DNA of 64,000 nt from Pseudovibrio brasiliensis. GTDB taxonomy: Bacteria; Pseudomonadota; Alphaproteobacteria; Rhizobiales; Stappiaceae. The stretch lies in NCBI RefSeq assembly GCF_018282095.1, contig NZ_CP074126.1, positions 3,514,341 through 3,578,340 of the forward strand. Direction: 5' to 3'. The first letter of the stretch is position 1; each line of letters begins with the position of its first letter. Below, piece by piece: positions 57,202 through 64,000 of this stretch. Both the position numbers and the translations under genes were made by a program. The notes beneath the pieces are model-generated. The model made no database searches, was not told the origin of the DNA, and saw nothing but the letters and a program-made list of their open reading frames with translations.

Positions 57202-58371
57202 TTAGGTTGATTTAAATCGCAAATACTGATCGCAGAATTCTCGAATTGCTCCGTTTCCACCATCTCGACGTACAACAATAGATGCAATTTTTTTAACTTC
57301 TTGGTGAGCATTTTGGGGCGCAACACTGACTCCCGCCTTCTGCATGCATTTTAAGTCATTAATATCATTACCAAAATATGCAACATCATCCCATTTCAGG
57401 CCATGCTCCGCGAGCCAGCACTCCAAAACTTGGACCTTATTACTAACATTTTGTAAAACATCAATTTTCAGCTTGAAGGCGCGAGCTTTGACAACTGAAT
57501 TTTCTTCTTTAGACAGTATCAACGTACGAAGCCCCGCATTCCGCAACTGCTCTAAACCAAAGCCGTCTGATCGACTGCATTTTACGGTTTCAATACCATC
57601 TTGATTAACATAGACGGCATCATCAGTGTGTACGCCGTCAAAATCCATAACTAATGCCTTGATTTCTAAGAGATTATTTCTATCGAAAATTGCATTACTC
57701 AGAGTTCTCGATTCTGCGATCGCTTCAGCCAGATGCCAATCTTCGATTGTATCAACTTCTATACATGGAGCATCAACGGGTACTAGAATAGTTTTCCCGC
57801 AAAAACGGTTCCTGTCTCTCTTGAAATCTCCAACTCTCATCGCATAGATAGCACCATTTTCACGATACCTTTTAGACACGTCCTGACGTCTTGGGCGTTT
57901 TAACCGATGATTATGAGTTATGCCTTTAGCTAAGCCATCAGTCCCTACTTCCCAGATGAAGCTATGATCTTCCACAGCGCTAAATGCGGATTGCACACCC
58001 TTTTCACCAAGCGTTGCAACCACTTTGTCGATCTCCTCCCCCATAGTGAATGGTGAGGTACATTGCAAAAAGACTAGAACATCATCATCTGATAAGTTAC
58101 ATTGTTCTACTGCATGAATAAGTGCATTCTCAGAGCTAGAAAATGCATTCGAAATCTCACTTGGCCGCACAAGCGGTTCAGCCCCATACTTTGACGCAAC
58201 ATCAAGGATCTCAACGCAGTCACTTGATACAATAATGCGATCAATACATTTTGCTTTTTTCGCGGCTAGCACCGCTCTTGCAACCAATGGAACGCCTTGC
58301 AATGGCTTAATGTTCTTACCAGGAAGCCCAACAGAACCTCCTCTTGCGGGAATGATGGCAACTTTATTCAT
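57202..58371 (-). CDS. neuA: CMP-nonulosonate cytidylyltransferase fused to KdsC-like HAD phosphatase
   Basis: A 389-residue fusion. Residues 1-230 are an acylneuraminate cytidylyltransferase: IIPARGGSVGLPGKNIKPLQGVPL with the CTP loop, LQCTSPFT, RQDVSKRYRENGAIYAM and DTIEDWHLAEAI. Residues about 235-385 are a HAD phosphatase of the KdsC type: VMDFDGVHTDDAVYV with the nucleophile Asp, LILSKEENSVVKARA, and YFGNDINDLKCMQKAGVSVAP with the metal-binding Asp. The phosphatase would remove the 9-phosphate of a nonulosonic acid before activation to CMP-sugar. Its start follows the neuB stop with no gap. Confidence 0.9.
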   Translation of the reverse strand: MNKVAIIPARGGSVGLPGKNIKPLQGVPLVARAVLAAKKAKCIDRIIVSSDCVEILDVASKYGAEPLVRPSEISNAFSSSENALIHAVEQCNLSDDDVLVFLQCTSPFTMGEEIDKVVATLGEKGVQSAFSAVEDHSFIWEVGTDGLAKGITHNHRLKRPRRQDVSKRYRENGAIYAMRVGDFKRDRNRFCGKTILVPVDAPCIEVDTIEDWHLAEAIAESRTLSNAIFDRNNLLEIKALVMDFDGVHTDDAVYVNQDGIETVKCSRSDGFGLEQLRNAGLRTLILSKEENSVVKARAFKLKIDVLQNVSNKVQVLECWLAEHGLKWDDVAYFGNDINDLKCMQKAGVSVAPQNAHQEVKKIASIVVRRDGGNGAIREFCDQYLRFKST

Positions 58372-59292
58372 TTATGCAATCTCAAGCATTCTGCCATGTT
58401 TTTCTTCGCGCCATTTGAGTTTTTTTCTTTGAACAACTTCAACATCCAACAACTCATTTCTCTTAAATGTTAATGATTTAGAGACATTTTTTAAATCGCG
58501 GCACAGTTTCCTCATCCCATCGGGCTCTAAGCTTGCAGCATGGTCGGTTCCTTTCCACGTGCGATCTAGGGTAAAGTGTCGTTCGATATATCCGAGATCT
58601 CCATAACCTAATCGTTCACGATTTGATAAGCCCAAAGCTAACGCTGCAATGTCAGCGGCAATACCAAGATGGTGACCAGAGAAGCCAATCGATTTAACTT
58701 TATCTCCGTATTGTTCTTGCAACGACGAGATTTCATACAAGCAAATATCTTCAAACGCCACGGGATAACCTGATGTACAAGCATAAATTACTAAGTCTTT
58801 CGACCTGCCTCTCTCCTCATAAAAGGAGATCAATCGGCTAATCTCATCTTTAGTCGTCATGCCGGTTGAAACATGGATTTCACCATCAAAATTCCGGCAC
58901 AGAAAATCTTGCAAGGCATAATGCTGATTAGTCGCTGATGGAATTTTTATTAGTGAAGGAGTAAGTGCAGCAATCTCAGCTGCAGACGTCAAATCCCAAA
59001 CTGAAGTTGAATACTCGATACCATTTAACCTACATTCTTCCGCCAGTTCTCGATGCTGTCCTGCACTAAATTCTAGCAACTCACGATGCTCACCGTACGT
59101 CGCCCCGTATGAATTTGCTGGAACAGGGTGCGCTGCATTATACTCCTCAGACGTTAAGAGCTCTTTGGGACTACGCTTTTGAAATTTGGCAACATCAGCC
59201 TTGCATACATGCGCTGCAACTTGGATCATCTCTTTAGCTATTTCCATATTACCCATATGGTTACAACCAATTTCAGCAATCACTTTCACCAC
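58372..59292 (-). CDS. neuB: N-acetylneuraminate/nonulosonate synthase family, without C-terminal SAF domain
   Basis: A 306-residue protein of the NeuB family, which condenses phosphoenolpyruvate with a mannosamine- or mannose-type sugar. IAEIGCNHMGNMEIAKEMI, DVAKFQKRSPKELLT, EYSTSVWDLTSAAEIAAL, IKIPSATNQHY, VSTGMTTKDEI, GFSGHHLGIAADIAALALG and IERHFTLDRTWKGTDHAASLEP are the TIM-barrel motifs. The frame ends just after KKLKWREEKHGRMLEIA, so the SAF/antifreeze-like domain found in the ~345-residue bacterial NeuB proteins is missing. A GTG start is used with GGGGGA upstream. First gene of the minus-strand glycan set. Confidence 0.9.
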   Translation of the reverse strand: MVKVIAEIGCNHMGNMEIAKEMIQVAAHVCKADVAKFQKRSPKELLTSEEYNAAHPVPANSYGATYGEHRELLEFSAGQHRELAEECRLNGIEYSTSVWDLTSAAEIAALTPSLIKIPSATNQHYALQDFLCRNFDGEIHVSTGMTTKDEISRLISFYEERGRSKDLVIYACTSGYPVAFEDICLYEISSLQEQYGDKVKSIGFSGHHLGIAADIAALALGLSNRERLGYGDLGYIERHFTLDRTWKGTDHAASLEPDGMRKLCRDLKNVSKSLTFKRNELLDVEVVQRKKLKWREEKHGRMLEIA

Positions 59293-59466
59293 TGTAAATC
59301 CCCCAGTATTTTAGTAGAGACATTTCTTAGAATACAACTTACCGATACATTAACTTGCAATAATACTCAATTGATCTCACCGGTAGCTCCGCAATCCTCC
59401 CCAGTGTCTTTAAATGTGGACTATTTTGGCATATGCAAAAATCCGCATCATAGTAAACTAATAAAA

Positions 59467-60897
59467 TTAGTTCAGCTCAGCACTACTAGCCAAACGATCT
59501 CCGGTCACCTTCAACGCCATCTCAAGAGTACGCACAAAGCCTTCCCGAAGTTTCTCGTTAGCCTCCGCGAACCCAACAATCAGCCCGCGCTTGGGCTCCC
59601 CCAGATAGAAAACGGAGAGCGGATTAACGCCAAATCCCTTCTGGTTCATCACGTCCGCAACGGCAACATCATCGCAGGTCTCTGGCAGATAAAAGCAAGT
59701 CTGCAAGCCACCCGTAGGCATGGAAACACCAACCTGGTTGCCAAATCGCTCGGAAATCAGCTGGCACAAAGCAACACCGTTATCATGATAGGCACTGCGG
59801 ATCTTATTCAGATGAGCACGAAAGTGGCCACTCTCAATGAAATCTGCAAAGGCCATCTGCACGTGAACATTCGTCAGAGCTCCTGAAGCCCGCTGCGCAA
59901 GCTCCAACCCCTCAACATGCTCTTTGGGGACCACAGCATAAGCCAGACGGATACCCGGCATCAGCGACTTGGCTGAGGTCCCGATGTAAATCACCGAATG
60001 CCGATCACTCAGCCCCTGTAGCGCAGCGATAGGCCGTCCTTCAAACAGAAACTCACTGTCATAATCATCTTCAAGAATAACAGCCCCGCGCTCATTGGCC
60101 TGTTTGAGCAAAGTCAGCCGTTCCCCCATCTCCATACGCCTACCGGTGGGATATTGGTGAGACGGGGTCACATAGATCAGCGATGCCCGCTTAACTTGCT
60201 CAATCTCACTAAGAGCCCGCACATTCAAACCCGCAGCAACAAATGCCGACCGAGCCCCAAGATACCCCGGCTCCTCAAGCAGCGCGACATCCCCTTCCTC
60301 AGAGAAACACTGAGACATGAGGGAGAGCGCAGACTGTGTTGTCGGAAACGCAAGTACCTGCTCTGGCGAACAGACGACGCCGCGTTCTTGCGCCAGATAC
60401 TGTGCCAGTACCCGCTGTAATTCAGGCAACCCGGAGGTATGCTCGTACCCAAGCGCATTTCCATTGAGCAATCGCGCAGCACGCCGCAAACTTCTCGCCC
60501 ATTGCTCTTTGGGAAACAGCGCCCGTGATGGTTCTCCCGGCTGCATGGAAGAACCACGCCCATCTGGGCTTGTGTACCGATGGTTCCGCGCAAACCGTTG
60601 ACCGCGTGATGATAACGGAGGTGCGGTTTCACGAACACTGCCTTCAGCAGATGCCCCTTCAACCTCAGGCAATGCAACGACCTCCGGTCTTGCACCAGAG
60701 CGCACGTCCACCAAGCCTTCAGAACGCAGTAAATCATAAGCCGTGTTCACAGTATTCCGCGAAACAGAGAGACTGACAGCCAGTTGCCGGGAGCTAGGCA
60801 ACCGCTCCCCTTCCGGGATGCGCCGCTTCAAAATCGCCTCCCGATACTGCTGATAAATCTGGCTCGACAGCGGGGTACTGACCTCGCGATTGATCAT
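59467..60897 (-). CDS. MocR/PdxR-like GntR-aminotransferase transcriptional regulator
   Basis: About 476 residues. A GntR winged helix at the N-terminus (SSQIYQQYREAILKRRIPEGERLPSSRQLAVSLSVSRNTVNTAYDLLRSEG) is followed by an aminotransferase-like domain (YEHTSGLPELQRVLAQYLAQERGV onward, with VTPSHQYPTGRRM, ILEDDYDSEFLFEG and YIGTSAKSLMPGIRLAY, the last with the PLP lysine). MocR proteins use PLP as effector. It is divergent from a PNPOx-fold gene, its likely target. The start at MINREVSTP is used; a 39-codon extension is poorly coding-like. Confidence 0.9.
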   Translation of the reverse strand: MINREVSTPLSSQIYQQYREAILKRRIPEGERLPSSRQLAVSLSVSRNTVNTAYDLLRSEGLVDVRSGARPEVVALPEVEGASAEGSVRETAPPLSSRGQRFARNHRYTSPDGRGSSMQPGEPSRALFPKEQWARSLRRAARLLNGNALGYEHTSGLPELQRVLAQYLAQERGVVCSPEQVLAFPTTQSALSLMSQCFSEEGDVALLEEPGYLGARSAFVAAGLNVRALSEIEQVKRASLIYVTPSHQYPTGRRMEMGERLTLLKQANERGAVILEDDYDSEFLFEGRPIAALQGLSDRHSVIYIGTSAKSLMPGIRLAYAVVPKEHVEGLELAQRASGALTNVHVQMAFADFIESGHFRAHLNKIRSAYHDNGVALCQLISERFGNQVGVSMPTGGLQTCFYLPETCDDVAVADVMNQKGFGVNPLSVFYLGEPKRGLIVGFAEANEKLREGFVRTLEMALKVTGDRLASSAELN

Positions 60898-61082
60898 CAC
60901 AACATACTCGAACAACTGGCACCCCAAAATTAGATTAAGCGGATCTACAAGCGGAACCAGTTTTACAGAGAATACGTAGAAGCACAATGCTTCTTCGCCC
61001 CGCAGCGGAGGCAAAGTGCTCTATTGAAACAGAAAACCCGGCAAGCGGTGAGAGCTGAAGCTCAAACAGCTTGCCGGGCCAA

Positions 61083-61123
61083 CTGGTCCCATATTGCCGA
61101 TTGTGCTCAAAACCGGGGACCAG
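61083..61123. promoter_or_regulatory. Inverted repeat upstream of the PNPOx-like gene, candidate MocR operator
   Basis: CTGGTCCC at 61083-61090 and GGGACCAG at 61116-61123 are perfect inverted copies with centres 33 bases (about three turns) apart, 15 bases before the ATG. Related AACTGG words occur at 61081 and near 60915, fitting the widely spaced half-sites of MocR regulators. Confidence 0.5.
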
Positions 61124-61137
61124 AAACGGTTAAGACG

Positions 61138-61836
61138 ATGACAGCAGAAATGACACTTGAGGCAACCCCGACCACAAAGACTCGTGAAGCCAAGCCACCT
61201 AAGTTCGCTCGTGTCAGAACAAGCCTGCGCGCTGATTATGATTGGGACACAATCCTCCCAATTCTGGAGAGCTCCCTGGTTGCCCATGTGGGCTTCTTGG
61301 ACGAAGACCGACCAATGGTCATTCCCATGGCCTTCGCAGTTATGGATCGCGCCATTTACATCCACGGCGCCAAAGCGGCTCGGATCGTGAAGAAGATGAG
61401 CAAGGACTCCAAAGTCTGCCTGACCTTCACCAACGTGGATGGCATCGTCGCAGCCCGTTCAGCGTTCCACCATTCTGTCAATTACCGAACAGCCATCATT
61501 CATGGCACGGCCCGTCTCGTCACAGACCATCAGGAAGCATGGGACTCCCTGAAAGCCATCACCGAGCACCTCTTGCCCGGCAGATGGGACGAGGTTCGCC
61601 CGATGACTGAGAAAGAGCAAATCTCAACCGGCGTCATCGCCATTGAGATCGAGCATGCCTCAGCCAAAATCCGTCAGGGTGGACCAGTAGATGATGCAGA
61701 GGATTACGCCCTTCCTCTCTGGGCAGGCGTTATTCCTGTGACCACATCTCTTGGAAAGCCAATCGACGACGGAAAGGTTCCAGACGGCGTCAAACTACCG
61801 GCTTCACCAGCCAATGCCGCTCAGAAGTTCGCCTAA
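61138..61836 (+). CDS. Pyridoxamine 5'-phosphate oxidase-fold flavoprotein
   Basis: A 232-residue split-barrel FMN-binding protein of the PNPOx-like/NimA group. RVRTSLRADYDWDTILPILESSLVAHVGFLDEDRPMVIPMAFAVMDRAIYIHGAKAARIVKKMSKDSKVCLTFT is the typical N-terminal half; SAFHHSVNYRTAIIHGTARLVTD follows. It lacks the C-terminal RLHDR-type motif of true PdxH, so it is not a housekeeping PLP-synthesis enzyme. Divergent from the MocR gene, with which it likely forms a vitamin B6-responsive pair. The ATG at 61138 is preferred over 61024. Confidence 0.88.
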   Translation: MTAEMTLEATPTTKTREAKPPKFARVRTSLRADYDWDTILPILESSLVAHVGFLDEDRPMVIPMAFAVMDRAIYIHGAKAARIVKKMSKDSKVCLTFTNVDGIVAARSAFHHSVNYRTAIIHGTARLVTDHQEAWDSLKAITEHLLPGRWDEVRPMTEKEQISTGVIAIEIEHASAKIRQGGPVDDAEDYALPLWAGVIPVTTSLGKPIDDGKVPDGVKLPASPANAAQKFA

Positions 61837-61869
61837 TTTTCAGGGAATTCGCCTAAAATTTTAAGGGTT

Positions 61870-61901
61870 AGGGTGGTTGACTTTGCCCGGTCAACCACCC
61901 T
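61870..61901 (+). terminator. Strong hairpin after the PNPOx-like gene
   Basis: AGGGTGGTTGAC (61870-61881) and GTCAACCACCCT (61890-61901) pair perfectly over 12 bases with an 8-base loop. The T-run is poor (TGATGTGTCCTT), so it may rely on the stem or on Rho. Confidence 0.65.
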
Positions 61902-61921
61902 GATGTGTCCTTGCAGACAGA

Positions 61922-61936
61922 CTGACCGTCGGTCAG
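61922..61936. promoter_or_regulatory. Perfect palindrome resembling a TetR operator
   Basis: CTGACCG-T-CGGTCAG is a perfect 15-base palindrome, extended to GACTGACCG...CGGTCAGAC if one mismatch pair is allowed. It lies between convergent genes, where no promoter is expected. Confidence 0.45.
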
Positions 61937-62005
61937 ACATTCATAAAATTCTAGGAAACTTTGATTGGGAATTTACAAGTCCCGGCCCGAATATGCAAGA
62001 TGCAT

Positions 62006-62503
62006 TTAGCTGCGAGCAATAATATCCTTAACGCGCTTACAGTACTTGGCACTAATTCGGTTCATACGCTTGGCGTAGTGGCCAGCGTTGTATCGCAAAA
62101 TAGTTCCGCACAGATCACCACCGGCGCGCTTATAAGCACCAGCAAGATAGCGCATGCCCCATTCCAGATTATTCTCTGGTTTATAAAGAGCCTTGGTTGA
62201 ACCACGGTATCCCATACCGCGCGCAGTCGCTGGCTTGATCTGCATAAGACCAACTTCACCGGCTCTGCCGCGAGCTCTTTCGTTGAAGTTACTTTCCACT
62301 TCAACAACGGCCTTCGCAATGTGGTGCGGTACGCCGTGCTTTTTGGCTTTCTTTTCAATCAGCTTGACGTAGGTGCTTTTCTTAGTAGCAGCCTCTGCTT
62401 CATCAGAGAACACGCTGGTATTGACGACACCACCAAGCATAACACTTGCGGCAAGGGCAGGGATTACTACGATATTTTTTATTTTTGTAAGGTTCATCTT
62501 CAT
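62006..62503 (-). CDS. Small lytic transglycosylase
   Basis: A 165-residue secreted enzyme. A signal peptide (IVVIPALAASVMLGGVVNTSVFS) is followed by a lysozyme-like SLT domain: HHIAKAVVEVESNFNERARG with the catalytic Glu, GEVGLMQIKPATARGMGY, NLEWGMRYLAGAYKRAGGDLC and LRYNAGHYAKRM. It cleaves the glycan chain of peptidoglycan in the periplasm, producing anhydro-muropeptides. Very short compared with Slt70 or MltC; similar small SLTs often assist secretion systems or remodelling. It is monocistronic. Confidence 0.92.
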   Translation of the reverse strand: MKMNLTKIKNIVVIPALAASVMLGGVVNTSVFSDEAEAATKKSTYVKLIEKKAKKHGVPHHIAKAVVEVESNFNERARGRAGEVGLMQIKPATARGMGYRGSTKALYKPENNLEWGMRYLAGAYKRAGGDLCGTILRYNAGHYAKRMNRISAKYCKRVKDIIARS

Positions 62504-62635
62504 GTCCTGGCAATCATGTTTTGAGCAGGAGTGTTTATCTTCAGAAGATGAGACGAAAATCAGACAGCTTCGATCACGAAAAGTTACATTTTTAATGTTT
62601 AAAAACTGGCATAAACCTTAGTTCATGGCACAAAA

Positions 62636-62662
62636 AAGGCCGATGCAGGGCGCATCAGCCTT
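62636..62662 (-). terminator. Terminator of the djlA-amidase operon
   Basis: AAGGCCGATGC (62636-62646) and GCATCAGCCTT (62652-62662) form an 11-base stem with one mismatch; on the minus strand a six-T run follows. It lies about 110 bases after the amidase stop. Confidence 0.85.
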
Positions 62663-62772
62663 ACTTTGGGAAACTTTTCAGCAAAACAGAGTCATTCCCC
62701 TACGTAATCAAAACATATTCTTATTACGTACAAAAACCTATTTCACTGATATTTCAATGACATCCATCACAA

Positions 62773-63531
62773 TCAGAAGGATTTTAGCTTTTTAAGCAGG
62801 CTATGAAGCGTTGCGATGGTCTGCGCATCGGCAATCCCGTCAACCTTTGCTGGCCGGAAGTGCCGCTGAAACGCCTCAACGGCAAAACGTGTCTTCTCAT
62901 CAAACACGCCGCTCACCATCACATCATATCCGTAAAGCCCCAGCAGGGACTGGAGCGCCTCAATCGGTTGCCCCTCATCACCTTCCTGAAAGAAACTCGA
63001 CGCATCAATATCCACGGGCTCAATAAAGTGCCCTACCCCGGCCTCAGCCAATCGAGCCCACGGGAAGTGGCGCCCCGGATCCTGTTTGCGGGAGGACGCA
63101 ACATCTGAATGGCCCAGCACACGCTCTGGCGCGATGTTGTGGCGCTCGCAGATATCCTTGGCCAGTGCGATCACAGCTTCGATCTGAACATCCGGATAAT
63201 CCTGCGTCCCCTCTTCCAGATCTCCTATATTGGAAATCTCGATGCCGATGCTGCGGGAGTTCAGATCATCCTCGCCCTTCCAGCTGGAAACACCTGCATG
63301 CCAGGCCCGGCGGCTTTCCGGCACCATCTGTGTCACCATGCCCATCTCATCCACGAGATAGTGGCAGGAAACTTCAGAGCGTGGATCACACAGCCAGGAG
63401 ATAGCCTTCTCCGCACTCTCCATCGCTGTATAGTGCAGGATCAGCATATCAACGGCAGGAACGCGGCGTTCATTGTGGTTGGGAGATGGACGAAGACGCG
63501 CAGGGACTACGCATTCAGTTTTAACGCTCAT
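62773..63531 (-). CDS. N-acetylmuramoyl-L-alanine amidase (AmpD/AmiD type) with peptidoglycan-binding domain
   Basis: A 252-residue zinc amidase. VDMLILHYTAMESAEKAI, SCHYLVDEMGMVTQMVPESRRAWHAGVSSW with the zinc His, and VLGHSDVASSRKQDPGRHFPW with the second His and Asp form the amidase_2 domain (residues 25-165). The C-terminal 75 residues are a PG_binding_1 domain (IEALQSLLGLYGYDVMVSGVFDEKTRFAVEAFQRHFRP). No signal peptide is seen, which suggests cytosolic recycling of muropeptides, although the added binding domain is more common in exported forms. Its ATG overlaps the upstream gene's TGA. Confidence 0.92.
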   Translation of the reverse strand: MSVKTECVVPARLRPSPNHNERRVPAVDMLILHYTAMESAEKAISWLCDPRSEVSCHYLVDEMGMVTQMVPESRRAWHAGVSSWKGEDDLNSRSIGIEISNIGDLEEGTQDYPDVQIEAVIALAKDICERHNIAPERVLGHSDVASSRKQDPGRHFPWARLAEAGVGHFIEPVDIDASSFFQEGDEGQPIEALQSLLGLYGYDVMVSGVFDEKTRFAVEAFQRHFRPAKVDGIADAQTIATLHSLLKKLKSF

Positions 63532-64000
63532 ATTCCTCGTTCTGCGCAGATCTGCTCATACGCTTTATTCAGTGCAACCAGTCTGTCGCTGGCAATTTTA
63601 ACGAACTCCTCAGGAACACCTCGACCGATCAGACGATCAGGATGTGTTTCCCGAACTTGCTGGCGGTAACAGGAGCGCACTTCATTATCTGTGGCACTCA
63701 TATCAATGCCAAGAACCAGATAAGGGTCTCCACCGCCTCTTATATGACGGGCTTTAATCTGAGAAAAGCCGACTGGGTCGATTCCGAAGATCTCCGCGAT
63801 CCGGCTCAGATACGCAATCTCTCTTTCATGAATAATGCCGTCGGCCTTGGCAATGTAAAACAGCCCGTCGAGCACATCTGTCCGGGTTGTCTCATCATCA
63901 GCAAACAAAACGGAGAGCTTGGAAGCGTATGTTTCAAAGCCAGCAACATCCTGCTGCGCCAGATGAAAGAGCCGTGCAACGTTGCCTTCTTCTCCGGCAG
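63528..64000 (-). CDS. TerB/J-domain co-chaperone-like protein, DjlA-like (partial)
   Basis: The frame is open to the window edge, so the 5' end is missing; 157 codons are visible. A TerB-like helical domain (VLDGLFYIAKADGIIHEREIAYLSRIAEIFGI) is followed by a J domain (DPYLVLGIDMSATDNEVRSCYRQQVRETHPDRLIGRG) with HPD in THPDR. This order is that of DjlA. A J domain stimulates the DnaK ATPase. The stop overlaps the amidase start by four bases, so the two are cotranscribed. Confidence 0.88.
   Translation of the reverse strand, partial: AGEEGNVARLFHLAQQDVAGFETYASKLSVLFADDETTRTDVLDGLFYIAKADGIIHEREIAYLSRIAEIFGIDPVGFSQIKARHIRGGGDPYLVLGIDMSATDNEVRSCYRQQVRETHPDRLIGRGVPEEFVKIASDRLVALNKAYEQICAERGI

Larger units (their letters stand above)
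51436..59466. other. AT-rich surface-glycan island next to rnpB
   Basis: From just upstream of rnpB to the 3' end of the MocR-like gene, base composition drops sharply compared with both flanks and codon use shifts to A/T-ending codons. It holds six genes, two on the plus strand and four on the minus, all for glycan assembly. There is no integrase, insertion sequence or clear flanking repeat, so the mode of acquisition is not visible. Confidence 0.75.

Noticed and set aside
51436-59466. Island as a classical integrative element.
   Set aside because: No integrase, transposase, tRNA target or direct repeats were found at the borders, so it is listed only as an AT-rich region.
62701-62730. Inverted repeat TACGTAAT...ATTACGTA with a 14-base centre.
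   Set aside because: It is AT-rich and lies in the 3' untranslated part of the amidase gene before its terminator; no role can be supported.

Overview
The window is a 64 kb chromosomal segment of an alphaproteobacterium. The evidence is a complete division and cell wall (dcw) cluster in the order mraZ-rsmH-ftsL-ftsI-murE/F-mraY-murD-ftsW-murG-murC-murB-ddl-ftsQ-ftsA-ftsZ. It is followed on the same strand by lpxC, bamD, recN and, after other genes, ligA, an order typical of Hyphomicrobiales/Rhizobiales. Moderate GC and several proteins point to a marine Stappiaceae-like host such as Pseudovibrio; that genus is an inference.

Layout. 1-2.4 kb: end of a ClC-type channel, an AraC regulator and azlCD (amino acid export). 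2.4-4.8 kb: aminopeptidase P, then a 250-base array of stem-loops with CCTCCTCCC in the loops that ends in a terminator; it is a probable anti-Shine-Dalgarno small RNA of the CcsR/cuckoo type and the most interesting non-coding feature. 4.8-14 kb: prmA, a CPA1 antiporter, a UvrD/PcrA helicase, a Tat-exported DUF4142 protein, a coiled-coil orphan and ligA. 14-20 kb: a GT87-like membrane protein, a lipoprotein, an ArsR/SRPBCC pair with duplicated operators, the fetAB iron exporter, and a TetR/HPP divergent pair with a compound palindrome. 20-44 kb: recN, bamD, lpxC and the dcw operon, which includes a MurE-MurF fusion with a 250-residue acidic linker containing an in-frame hexanucleotide microsatellite. 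Clusters of MraZ-type TGGG boxes with 10-base spacing lie upstream of mraZ. 44-51 kb: a TIM-barrel epimerase-like gene, an MFS/MerR divergent pair with a textbook 19-base-spacer promoter, pepT, a LysE exporter, a SUMF1-fold protein, an SDR and rnpB.

51.4-59.4 kb: an AT-rich island next to rnpB that encodes surface glycan assembly. It holds two DUF6716-like putative glycosyltransferases, a GT2 enzyme, a three-part fusion (GT-A-like, helical repeat, polysaccharide pyruvyl transferase), a CMP-nonulosonate synthetase fused to a KdsC-like phosphatase, and a NeuB synthase lacking the usual C-terminal SAF domain. Together they suggest a cell-surface glycan carrying a sialic-acid-like (possibly KDN-like) sugar and perhaps pyruvate. 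59.4-64 kb: a MocR/PdxR-like regulator divergent from a PNPOx-fold flavoprotein, a small lytic transglycosylase, an N-acetylmuramoyl-L-alanine amidase and the start of a DjlA-like TerB/J-domain gene cut by the window edge.

No tRNA, rRNA, CRISPR array, insertion sequence or prophage gene was seen. Gene starts were moved from the longest reading frame where a ribosome binding site or family length argued for it.
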